From NCBI GenBank assembly GCA_003956705.1, contig QZCP01000434.1, positions 252,484 to 316,483 of the forward strand: a stretch of 64,000 bases of DNA. The letters are read 5' to 3'. This document shows positions 24,213-34,920 of the stretch, piece by piece. This DNA is from Brevipalpus yothersi (taxonomy: Eukaryota; Arthropoda; Arachnida; Trombidiformes; Tenuipalpidae). A model generated the notes under the pieces. It saw nothing but the letters and a program-made list of their open reading frames with translations, had not been told where the DNA came from and made no database searches. Both the position numbers and the translations under genes were made by a program. The number at the start of each line of letters is the position of its first letter. Position 1 is the first letter of the stretch.

Positions 24213-26248
24213 GATTATATATATGTGTGTAAGTGTGTGTTGATGGCTGTATTGATGATGGCTGGTGGTTGATGATCTTCAATAAACACCTCCAAAAAAA
24301 CAAGAAGTTGTGTAGAGACAATGGATCACAATAACAAACAATAAACACGTTGTCGAATTTTCGTGTGTATGTGTATGTGTTTCATGGATTATTTACACTC
24401 GATACTGGAGTGATAGAAAACCGAAAAAAAAAATCAAAACATATAAAGTAAATTTTGTTTTTTTCACAGAAACATTCTGCATCAAAACATCAACAGTATC
24501 ATCGGCAAATGGATAAGCGATGGATGTTGAGGTACGAGGTATGGATAAAGAAAAATCATTATCACCACCGCAAACCTGGACAATTCCATACGCTCATTGG
24601 GTAAGAAATCCACAACAAAACCATCATCCAGATAATCAATTGGTTATACTTGTAAATAAAATTATTATTTCTATTCAATCACAATCACAATTTCAATTTG
24701 ATTGTGTATATATATATGTTGTTGATATACTGATGTGAAGATGTATCACTCGATGTATGCTGTGTGTATGTATCAGTTCAGGAAAAAATTTTTTTTCTCT
24801 CCCTTTTCAAAACCTAACCGATACTTACTTCGTACTCGATACATCTGCTATGAGCACATACACAACTACCTGATACTTTTTGAACAATAAATCATCAATT
24901 ATTCGCAGTTTTTTCAATTTGAATGCTCTTCTATCTTAATTGTGAATGAATCCTCTTTTCCCAAGAAGAGCATTTAAAATTGATGCAAAATTTTAATCAT
25001 CAATATTAATCGAGTAAGAAAATTGAATGGAATTTTTTTTCGCAATCATCTTCCAAAAATAAAACGCCATCTGTGAATAGAATTAGACACTATTTTCCCG
25101 CCGAGTACAGGTGGCTCCATCTGTAAAATAGTGAGTTGAGAGTGAGAAAAGTAAATGTTTCACATACAAACAATTTTTATTTTATGCACTTTCGAAAAGT
25201 AATTAACGACGAAACAAAAAAAAAGTTAATCAATCAGTTGTGAGTGTGTAGGTGAAACTATGGTAATTATTAACAGCACTAATAGTGTTGGAATTTTTTT
25301 TTCATATCATAGTGAAACTCTCTCTCTCCTATCCACACATTTTGTGTGACACCGGATAATGTTGATCTTTGATTCGCGATTCTATACATACGTTGCATAC
25401 CAACATATTGTATAATGATTCACTTTTTCTGTGTGTGTGTGTATGTGTTTGAATCAAGTTCAACAAGTGTTGGTCTGCTTTCTTTTAGGTTCCCCTCTCT
25501 TCACTTCAGGTAGTTTGAATTGATTTAGTTTAGATTTAAATCAATTAATCTGCCTCTTCATCTGTGGGGTGTGTGTGTTTTCGCTTCCCTTTGCCAATGC
25601 CTTTCGGCCAATCGGGCCTTTGAACGTTGTACACTCACAGGAAAGAGATTTTGTTTCTCAAAGTGAAACTTAAACTTAAACTTAAACTGTGAGAAGAAAA
25701 AAATTTTTCCACTTTCTCTTTGACTTAATAACTGCGTTCCTGTGTGATCAAGATGAGTGATCAAGATTAAAGGACACTCACTTGCAAGATTTGAGTGACT
25801 CTTGGACTTTCTGGTTTAAAGTTATCGTCTAATCGACTGGCTCTTTTTCCTACCAGTGATCAGTTTAAGTGTGTGTGTGTATTTGTGTGTTTGTGTGATT
25901 ACATGATCAAGGTGTAGATCGACTACCATAGACGCCTCTCTGTATTTTTTTAAAAACATACATTACAATACATACTCACCGAACACTAAACGTTTCATCA
26001 AATATACATACCACACATTCACATAGTCATAAATTATGATCATCATTAAATGGTGTGAGCATTTAAAGCTCAACTTCCTTTCCCAAGTTTCCTCACCGTA
26101 ATCATCATCAGTCGAGTAATATTTTTTTTTACCAAAACCAGTGTATCTCATCCGGCCATATCTCTTATACACAAATCTGTGGTGGAAAATATTGTTTCCA
26201 AAAATATACATAAGTATATTTCCTTCTATTCTCTCTTTCTCAACTCTC
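24213..26248. other. Region between the divergent TAF3 and DENN genes
   Basis: It should contain both 5' regions. One possible + strand exon lies at 24520-24600: ATG, 27 codons ending YAHW, then a GTAAGA donor; it does not match in phase any acceptor seen before the DENN frame. CA/GT and TA runs are common. No other coding signal was recognised. Confidence 0.4.
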
Positions 26249-27985
26249 ATGCCAATGGAAACACCACCTCGTAAACCGCCGAGAACATTTGCTCATGATA
26301 TATACTTAAAGACCAAGGTTACTCTCCATCCATCATCGTGTGTCAAATCGAATCGTAATGAACTTCGTCGACGAAGTCGAAGCTTTGAGCACATTTATGC
26401 TGAACCCGAATCACCTCTGAAAGAGGATGATTTTAGTGGAGGTGTTAAAAAGCGTAAAGAACGTGGTATAGTCAGTAGACAGATACACAAGTTCAATAAT
26501 AATTACAATAACAATAATAATAATAATGATAATGGGTCAGAGGCTAAAGACCTTTATCGTGCTAAGGAAACACCATCAAAATTATCTCGAATGAGAAAAA
26601 TTATTGAACAATCATTTTCATCAGTTCGACGATTTGGTTTAATGAAAAGTGGATTCGATGGCTCAAATGGTCACATTGATGATGGTAGTAGTGAGGTATC
26701 ACTCAACGAGATTCGAGAAAGAATTGATTACGTCAAAACTCTCCAGCGAAATCATACACTAGACCAATCGGACTATTACAGTTCGGTTGCTGACAATAAA
26801 AGTGATATAAGTTTGTGTAGATGTTGTCTAATAATTCAAGATAATGGTGCCGTAACAGTCGTACCACGTTATGTTAAACTAAATAATACTGGACTCATCG
26901 AGGAATTGACAAACGTTAAAATATTGGACAACGATTACTTTTGGTTTACCATTTGGACTTCCGATGATAAGTTCATGTATGCCTACTGTGAACGCCAAAA
27001 TCGATATAAGCGACGAATCTGTATTGTATCGGATGTATACTTTCCTGAACTATATATTCGAATCTTCAAATCAATCGGTCGAAAGGAAGACATTCACGCA
27101 CCAACCATTTCATTTCTCAAGAGAAGATGCTGTGCGTTACCGGGTGATGAGCTTAACTATGGATCAACTCTTCAAGTTGAAGTTCCATTTGATTGTCAAA
27201 TAAGTTTGAGCAAGCAATCTCATCTACTTCTTCTCATGTCTTCTGAGCTGCTTATCTACTCTATAGCGACACTATTACATGAAAGACGATTGGTTTTGGT
27301 GTCCAAATCAGAGGAGAAACTAGTCAACTCATGTCGTCAACTCATCTCCTTACTATATCCTCTCTCATGGGATTACATGTTTTGGCCACTCGTGCCTTCC
27401 CAACATCTTATTTTATGCTCTGCAATTAATGTTCCTTTTCTAATTGGTATCCGAAGCAATGATATCTGGAGATTTGTTGAGAAGGTCAAGAAACGAGATG
27501 ATAAACTGCTCATTGTGGATCTTGATAGAGGAATTCCACTCTTGGAAGTTGGTGATGAAGCAAAAATCATTCCAAAAAAAATATTCAAAGCAGTGATAAT
27601 GGCCCTAGACTTGTGTACATCCATGAATGATCCACAGGACAAGTATCGAGATGAGCTAACGAGAGAGGCAGTGATGGAAATGTTCGTTGAACTCTTGGCA
27701 CATTGTCGTGCTTTTGTTACAGAAGAATGTTTCCATCGGGAACAATTTTTGGCTGCTTCCAAAAGTAAATCTCATCAACTCTTTTTAGAGTGGTTCACTG
27801 AGACCCGAATTTTTCAGAATTTTGTTCGCTTCCTTCAATTGCGATTGACTCAATCCAAACTGCATCCAAAATACAATCAAGTGACTCGTATGGGTCAGTT
27901 TGAAATAAAAAGTACTCGAGTGATTCAAGTATCCAATCAGAAGGTCACAAAATCTTTATTTGAAAAGTTCAAGCGTGCCATATGA
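26249..27985 (+). CDS. DENN-domain protein, DENND2-like Rab GEF
   Basis: The frame encodes 578 residues from the chosen ATG (MPMETPPRKPPRTFAHD...); it stays open 36 codons upstream, but that stretch is hydrophobic, non-ATG and unlike the rest. The N-terminal 200 residues are basic and Ser/Asn-rich, with an Asn run. A tripartite DENN module follows: an uDENN-like part with FPELYIRIFK; a core cDENN with LLHERRLVLVSKSEEKL, LLYPLSWDYMFWPLVPSQ and VPFLIGIRS; and a dDENN with FVELLAHCRAFVTEE and FLEWFTETRIFQNFVRFLQ. The family activates Rab GTPases by nucleotide exchange at membranes (DENND2 acts on Rab9 and related Rabs). No introns interrupt it, so retroposition is possible. DENND2 is the best subfamily guess; another DENN class cannot be excluded. 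Confidence 0.85.
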   Translation: MPMETPPRKPPRTFAHDIYLKTKVTLHPSSCVKSNRNELRRRSRSFEHIYAEPESPLKEDDFSGGVKKRKERGIVSRQIHKFNNNYNNNNNNNDNGSEAKDLYRAKETPSKLSRMRKIIEQSFSSVRRFGLMKSGFDGSNGHIDDGSSEVSLNEIRERIDYVKTLQRNHTLDQSDYYSSVADNKSDISLCRCCLIIQDNGAVTVVPRYVKLNNTGLIEELTNVKILDNDYFWFTIWTSDDKFMYAYCERQNRYKRRICIVSDVYFPELYIRIFKSIGRKEDIHAPTISFLKRRCCALPGDELNYGSTLQVEVPFDCQISLSKQSHLLLLMSSELLIYSIATLLHERRLVLVSKSEEKLVNSCRQLISLLYPLSWDYMFWPLVPSQHLILCSAINVPFLIGIRSNDIWRFVEKVKKRDDKLLIVDLDRGIPLLEVGDEAKIIPKKIFKAVIMALDLCTSMNDPQDKYRDELTREAVMEMFVELLAHCRAFVTEECFHREQFLAASKSKSHQLFLEWFTETRIFQNFVRFLQLRLTQSKLHPKYNQVTRMGQFEIKSTRVIQVSNQKVTKSLFEKFKRAI

Positions 27986-28512
27986 TGTACAGATTTTTCA
28001 TTCTTTGCTAGAAACTTTTTCATGTTCAAAAAAGCAAATTGAGCCTATTGTATTCTTCAATGGTTGAAGTGATCATGATTAAATCGTCACTCTCATCTGA
28101 TGAAAGCTCCTAGCCATCATTCCAAGTTCTTTTTAATGATTATTTTTTAACCCCCATAGCTGTAGTTATAAAAGAGACAGTCCATGTTCATCCTCTTGGT
28201 AAGAAAGGAAATTCTTCGATTTCTGTATTGAGGATGGAAAATTCTAAATTAACAACCACATGACAATAACGATGGTTTTACCGTCGTTCGCTCTTCTTAT
28301 AGAGGATGATTATCAAACCAGAGGTTGCAATATTGAGTGTCTTACCCATCGAAAATTTCATAGACTTTGACTCTTCCTTGGTTTGTACTAATCGATTATA
28401 CAACTCGTCACTCTACAGAGTGAATATCTCAAACCTCAATCATTCATTTCATTTTTTTTCTTCTTCTAATTCACGATGGCTTTGCCTTCGTTTATTGATC
28501 AAGTTCCCTCAA

Positions 28513-28514
<2 letters not shown>

Positions 28515-28572
<58 letters not shown>
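28515..28572. repeat. (CT)n microsatellite
   Basis: About 28 uninterrupted CT units, some 540 bp downstream of the DENN gene. Confidence 0.95.
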
Positions 28573-28577
<5 letters not shown>

Positions 28578-28725
28578 CTCAACAATATCAGACTCAGATA
28601 ATGAAAAATCTATTTATTACAGTTGTGTCATGTTTAAAGAGTAAGAAGAGGGCTCACTTTACATTGAAAGTTTATGTGTTTTAAGCGACTCACTCAGTGG
28701 CTCTCATGCAAGCAAACAACAGATT

Positions 28726-28872
28726 CTGGATCTAAATTTCGACTACAACTCGTTCAGCGATAATTTTTGGCCACCAGATGAAGTTCAAAAGATAACTTTT
28801 GGCCACTTTATCACGACTGATATCGTGGCCAAAAATAATCGCTGGAAACTTGTCGTCAAAACTAGAACCAGG
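28726..28872. repeat. Fold-back (inverted-repeat) element
   Basis: Left arm 28726-28774 and right arm 28825-28872 are imperfect reverse complements. The inner 20 bases (CAGCGATAATTTTTGGCCAC at 28755-28774, complement at 28825-28844) differ at only one position. The 50-bp spacer carries a further cttttggccac copy (28796-28806). This resembles a small MITE or a remnant of one; no target-site duplication was established. Confidence 0.6.
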
Positions 28873-29263
28873 TTCAGTTAGTTTCTTCGAAATCCGCTGC
28901 AACTAAAACGACATAAACGACTTTTCCTTGGTCGCTCTTCTCCATAGGAGTGAACACTCTTCTTACTCTTTGGTTATGTTTGAATTTTAATCAGTTAGTG
29001 ATCAGTTCTACAGAGCGCGTTTTCATCAAAGCTGTCGACATTCAGCAAATCTCTCGAATGAAACTTGTGGTTAGTCTTAGAAAGAGAAAATATATTCCAC
29101 AGATTTTCTAAGGATTACAATCGAAATTTTATAAACAAGGAATCTTCTTATTCATTCGAAACTCTTTCTTTTTCTATCTTTTCTCAACAATACTCTCCAT
29201 TTTACTTTGTTGAGTGGAACCTTCTGAAGAAAGTCAATAATAATTTTTTTCGATTACTAGATT

Positions 29264-29302
29264 ATCGCTCACTCCGCTCGCTTCGCTCGCTCCGTTCGCT
29301 CG
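29264..29302. repeat. GC-rich degenerate CGCTC repeat
   Basis: About 39 bases consist of cgctc/cgctt/cgttc-type units (tcgctcactccgctcgcttc and onward), GC-rich in an AT-rich setting. Function unknown. Confidence 0.7.
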
Positions 29303-32213
29303 GTTGGTTTTTCATGAGGGACTATTATTACTCCATGTTGATTCCACTGCAAGTTTGGATAGTATAGTGCTGATTTGTTTTGACATTTATCCGTGAACAG
29401 TCTTAAATTCCATTGAGAACAGGAAAAAATCCTCGAGTTTACTCTGAGATCTACATGTTCCTGGGAAAAATTGAGAAAGAAAGTCAAAATTGGAGAGTAT
29501 GGACTGATTCTGAACTTGGTCTTTGATGATTCCGATATTGATTATATGATCTGAATCATCTTTCATCCAAACACAACTCGAGGATGGAATTTTCCATTCA
29601 TCTGTCTAATCATGTCAGAAAACTCACTTTGTATTTCATTGTAGCGAGAATAAGAAAAGGAGACCAAGGAGAAGAGAGATGAGCATGATTAAACAAACAA
29701 TGATTCTTGATTGCTGGCAGTAATAATGATTCAAATTTTTTTAGTTTGAAACTGAATGTGGGGATTATGATATTCAACTCGGATGTACATGACTCTAAAA
29801 TGCAAATTTGATGTGCCCAATCTCCTGTTCTAACTACCTGATCACAATGATTCTGAATGCCGGAATCTGAATACTGCAATACTGAAAATTGAGAGAAAAG
29901 CTATATGGATATGAAACATTAGTTTCATGGAAATAATAAATTGTATTTGGATTGAGAAAGTGAATCTTTAAGAGGAAGGTTGTGAGAAAGATGGTTCGAT
30001 TGGCTTCTGGAAAATTCAATCGGTCCCGAGGAGTTGCTGGAATTCGTCAAGCTAACTGAATTGATATTGAAATTCCCTACTCTACCTTCCGTAAACAACT
30101 GGCAATGGGGTTTTCGAAATCGAGTTTATCTTACACTTTGCAATTCCAATTCTTATCAATGTCATATTTTTACGAACAATCCAAAGCAATAGAAAATGAT
30201 AAATGTTGAGCTTTTTCAAAACATGAAGAATTAGAAAATCTCACGGAAACATGATCGAGGCTTCCTCCGAGCTCTCCGTACCGAAAAGCGAAAAGTGAAT
30301 GATGATTACTGAGAAGAGAGTATGAAAGAGGTTGAGCTCTCGAAATATTTTTTGATTCAAGATAACTGAGAATTCCTCTATTATATGTGATTCAAATGAT
30401 CGCCCCAACTCAAATTCACATGAATCAAAAACAAAGAATATTCCACTCAAAACTTTGGCTCTCACTACCTGGAGACAATGCAATTCACTGAGAAAAATTC
30501 TGATGCATCAAATTCTTCTAGCTCGAGATGGAATTGATAATTTTTCCACCAAATATGGTTCACATGATGGTTCCTTATTTGATTTCACATAGAATGGAAA
30601 CATAGTGATCCATGAATAACTCTCCCTCATTGGAGCTTGAATAGGCATATGAATCATCGATTCATATTAGAATTGATCTTGAATCCTAAATCACTGAGAA
30701 TCTGCTAATTCACAGACAATCTGCCTCTTGGAGGTCAATCAAAGACTGCTGGTTGAATGCAGACTTCATAGTATTGAACTCTTATCCATTCAGAATACAA
30801 AAATAGACAGGGATTAGTGTCAATCCAATTCTGTTCAATTCATCCGAATATTGTGCATGATATTGAAAATCATCAAAGTGTTGATTTTTGAGTAAGCTTC
30901 TACTGTTTGTTTGCTCGTGAACAGCTTTCAATGATCAATCTATAGAGAACATTTCTTGGCTTCATCGTAAGATAGCCTGATTAGCAGTGACATGAGAATT
31001 GGGAAAATAACAGTGATTATTCTTTGCCAGAGGAATGAAGCTTTGATGAGTCGTTCAGCGATGACCAACTGTGATTCCACTATAAAAAGCAATATTGGCG
31101 GAAACATCCTTGAAAATATCATGACAGCAAAATTAGAATGGAATCCATCTGTAAGGCTCGAAGAGAAAATCATATTTTTATGAGAACCCAGCAATAGAGG
31201 GAGAGAGAGTGAAGAAAATTCACGGAAAGGGCCTCCAAACATGGATATACCAGTAGATAGAGCCAGAATCGAGGAGCTGAAAGTTTTCGAGCAATTTTCA
31301 TGTCTGCATACTGCTTCGAAATATTTGAAGGAAACTTCTCCTAAGTGGTAGAAAAAGCGAGGGTGGTAGATAGAGAGAGAGAAAAAGAGAAAATTATTTA
31401 CTTTTCAGCACTAATGCAATTTTTGATACATCAGGAAGAACATTTCAGCATTCATGCTCCGTTTTCATATAAAGAGTTTTTCAATGATCCTCCTCTTCAA
31501 CCGAGAGGTAATTGGGGAAAAATATTGCCATGAAGCAAAAATTTTGATCATTCCGAATAAAAAATATGAAGCAACCCGAATTCGGGAATTGAAAAAGTAA
31601 AATTCTCAAAGAATTAGGAAACCCATAAGATATACATTTATGAGGGTCAAACTGATGAGAAGTGATCCTGATTGTTCATCGATCTACAGTGCATAATTGA
31701 TTGAAGATATGAACCAGACCCTCGTGGATATCTCTACTCTCTTCGATTGACATTTATTTCAATTGGAAGAAGAGCATTATTTCTCTGCTGACTGCTAGAA
31801 GGGAAAACTTCTCCGGGCTTCTGTTGCTCCATTAAAGCAGCAAAGCATGGAAATATAACCAAGCCATCCGAATTAAACTCATCACGCTCTATCGAGTAAA
31901 TCTATGATCATCAAGCTTTTTGAAATATTGAGATCTCAAACGATTCCTGTCATGGAATTCTTCTCTCTGTTCAAGGTTGGAAATGTTCAGGAGAGGGAAC
32001 CCAATACCACCAATTTCGTCTCGATTCCATAACTATTTCTTATAAGAATACTTGAACCCTCTACTCAAATCTCTCATGACCAAATCTCGTGCTGAGCTCC
32101 CAGATAAATTCGGGCGGAAGAACTTTTTCATTGGAATCACATCATAGCAAGCATCAGGCTGGATTTGAAACAGTTCCGGGAAGGTTTCATTGTCCCTCTC
32201 ATCTCCTCGCTGT

Positions 32214-32428
32214 ACTCTCTTTCTCTTTCTCTTTCTCTTTCTCTTTCTCTTTCTCTTTCTCTTTCTCTTTCTCTTTCTCTTTCTCTTTCTCTTTCTCTTT
32301 CTCTTTCTCTTTCTCTTTCTCTTTCTCTTTCTCTTTCTCTTTCTCTTTCTCTTTCTCTTTCTCTTTCTCTTTCTCTTTCTCTTTCTCTTTCTCTTTCCTT
32401 TTCTCTTTCTCTTTCTCTTTCTTTTTCC
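32214..32428. repeat. (TTTCTC)n hexamer repeat, about 35 copies
   Basis: The array is nearly perfect, with one interruption around 32396-32402. Because the unit has no stop codon on either strand, all frames are open and read as Lys-Arg, Arg-Glu, Ser-Leu or Phe-Leu/Ser repeats. No flanking feature suggests that it is translated. Confidence 0.95.
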
Positions 32429-32580
32429 AACAATAGGCTCAAGCCCCACCTCAATTTTTCCATAACATTCCACGCCTTTTTCATCAATATTTTTTATATA
32501 ATATATGATTATCAAGAATGAAAATCAACAATCGAGCTCACAACAAAACTAACTTAACAATCTGTTGATACTTGCTTGTT

Positions 32581-33544
32581 ATGGTGCCATATATACTTGT
32601 TATCGCAAGATCTTGTGGGAACAGGAACGATTCCGTACTACTGAAAGTGAACACTCTCATCGAACAACCAAGTTCATTGGAACCAGAAACTTTGGTGCAG
32701 TTAAACGATGGTAGATTTAGTTACATTCTTAAAGAAGAATTACTGAAGGAATTGGGTCTTCTCGAACATGACAAAATGATGATGGATGGAATCATAAGCG
32801 AATTGAAGAACGATGGTAAATTACCTGATCTCCCCGAGCCTGGTCAACGGCTACATAAATCAGAGCAACAAGATCGACCGGAGCAACCGGAACAACCAGA
32901 GGAAATTACTTTTGATGAAAGAATACCTGAATTATCCAAATCGACACCTCTTCTATTTCGATCTTCAAATACTTCCCCACTTCATGTCAGTCCTGCAAGT
33001 CCTGAGAGAAATGAAGAGATTGCTGAGTTTCAGAGACTACTAGACTCATTCATTGCAATCTATGAAAAGATACCACATTCTCGAGATGTGGGAAGCAATC
33101 TGAAGCTTGATGAACGATTTGCTCTATTCATCAAATTGAGAGAGAAGAAGAAATTCACCGTCGACCATAGCGTTTTTGAGTCAAAGTAAGAATTATTTTA
33201 TTTTACTTTTTTACAAAAATTTCCAAATATTCAGGTAATTACTTCATTTTATTTTTGCATCTTTCAGAGACATGGAGGAGGAAAATGCAGTTTCTAGGGA
33301 CCTAGCTACCGTCAGGAATCCTTTAGAATTCCAGGTTCTATCTGAGGGAACTCTAATGAATCCGCATCTCGTGAAGATCAACACTGAGAATTATTATAAA
33401 GCTTTAGCAGACTCCAGGTTATGCGATGCTTGTAAGAAAGAATTTCTCAAGAAAAATAGAATGATATCTCACCTAAGAAGAGATCACCCACCATCATCAT
33501 CAAACAACCAAGTTCATTGGAGCCAGGAGCTTTGGTGCAGTTAA
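32581..33544 (+). CDS. C2H2 zinc-finger protein, function unknown
   Basis: Exons 32581-33185 and 33268-33544 join in phase 2 (GTAAGA donor, CATCTTTCAG acceptor) to give 293 residues. An in-frame TGA upstream supports the ATG. The first exon encodes a charged, Pro/Glu-rich region with a repeated Glu-Gln-Pro segment and the phrase LVQLNDGRFSYILKEELLKE. Exon 2 carries one finger of the form C-x2-C-x12-H-x4-H (CDACKKEFLKKNRMISHLRR plus DH). After DHPPSSS the frame runs out of phase into the neighbouring duplicate and stops, so the present C-terminus is probably a by-product of the duplication. Nucleic-acid binding is plausible from the finger; nothing further can be said. Confidence 0.6.
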
Positions 33545-34037
33545 ACGATGGTAGATTTAGTTACATCCTTAAAGAAGGATTACTGAAGGAATTGGGTCTC
33601 CTCGCACATGACAAAATGATGATGGACCGAATCATGAGCGAATTGAAGAACGATAGTAAATTACCTGATCTCCCCGAGCCTGGTCAACGGCTACGTAAAC
33701 CAGGACAATTAGAACAACCAGAGGCAATTACTTATGCTGAAGGAATACCTGAGTTTTCCCAATCGACATCTCTTCCATTTCGAATCTTCAAATACTCCCC
33801 CACTTCATGTCAGTCCTGCAAGTCCTGAGAGGAATGAAGAGATCGCTGAGTTTCAGAGACTACTAGACTCATTCATTGCAATCTATAAAAAGATACCACA
33901 TTCTCGAGCTGTGGAAAGCAATCTGAAGCCTGATGAACGATTTGCTCTATTCATCAAATTGAGAAGAAATTCACCATTGACCAGGGACTTTTAGAATCAA
34001 AGTACGAATTATTTTTATTTTTTACAAAAATTTCCAA
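33496..34037 (+). pseudogene. Frameshifted copy of the zinc-finger gene's first exon
   Basis: From 33496 the sequence repeats 32660-33230 (offset about 836 bp), extending into intron sequence before homology ends. Relative to copy 1 it has an extra A near 33783 that leads to a stop shortly after, and a 7-base deletion near 33963. Copy 1 donor GTAAG is here GTACG. No zinc-finger exon follows. It is therefore a broken partial duplicate, unless it is used as an alternative 3' exon of the upstream gene. Confidence 0.7.
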
Positions 34038-34920
34038 AATCGAGTCCAGTAGTCCACTGGATATCTTTTCTCCATCGAATCTTGAATCAAATAGAAGAAT
34101 AAACCTTCAACAATCAATCAAATGTACCAACACTGTAAAAAATAACCTTTCGTCCACCCTTAAATAACCCCAAAGAACACCTTGAATACTTGAAGACTCC
34201 ATAAATTATGGTGTAATTGAGATGATTGGAAGATTGAAATGTGATGAGGATGAAGAGAGGTATAATTTAATTTAATTGATTTGAAAAAAGATTGAAGAGC
34301 AAATCAAGATGACTTGGAGGAGTTGGTGGGGAAATGTATCAAATTTCTGCTCAGTCTAATGAGGAGTGATCAAAAAGCTATCGGCAAAACGTAGATTGAT
34401 TTTGGTCAAGAGGATTATTATGATCAGTATCGAGTCTTTCAATCAGATTTTGTGAATAAAAATTTTTCGAATTCTGTTCTTCTTCATATTTTAGTGTAGG
34501 AAATGGAAGACCTTTTTGATATACAATCACGCAATCAATTCAGGAATCCAGGAATATCGCTCAACTTCTAGGCGATATCAATTATTAAGTAAATTCAGTA
34601 GATATTCCGAATTTTACCCTTAAGAAACTGTGAGAAATTTCAGTACAATATTAATGAAGGCTAACACTGTGAACAAAATCACGATCTTTCCCATTATTCA
34701 TTAGAAATTTTGCCTATCGAAAGTTCTCATTCAATTCATCATTCCACTAAAAAAGTTAGGAGAAAATATCCATTTAATGATAACAAACAATACAAGCAAA
34801 CTTCGCAACATTGAAGAGAGCAATTACAAGCAATTTGCTCTAAGATTACTGGGAAATCATAATTTTGGTTGTTCATTTTCCGATAATTATCCAAAGCAGG
34901 CGTATTTTTTCCGATTTGAT
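34038..34920. other. Intergenic, nothing recognised
   Basis: AT-rich sequence between the zinc-finger pseudogene and the convergent end of the calbindin gene; no exon or repeat of note. Confidence 0.5.

Larger units (their letters stand above)
27986..32580. other. Intergenic, repeats but no confirmed gene
   Basis: It contains a CT tract (28515-28572), a fold-back element (28726-28872), a GC-rich CGCTC repeat (29264-29302) and a long hexamer repeat (32214-32428). Open frames in between (for example 30940-31242 on the minus strand) lack a matching set of splice sites or homology that I can recognise. Confidence 0.5.

Noticed and set aside
30940..31242. 100-codon minus-strand frame with a hydrophobic stretch
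   Set aside because: A possible acceptor lies inside it, but no compatible upstream exon was found; too weak to call.
32033..32521. Long Lys-Arg, Arg-Glu and Ser-Leu open frames on both strands
   Set aside because: They are produced by the stop-free hexamer repeat; flanking codons show no coding character.
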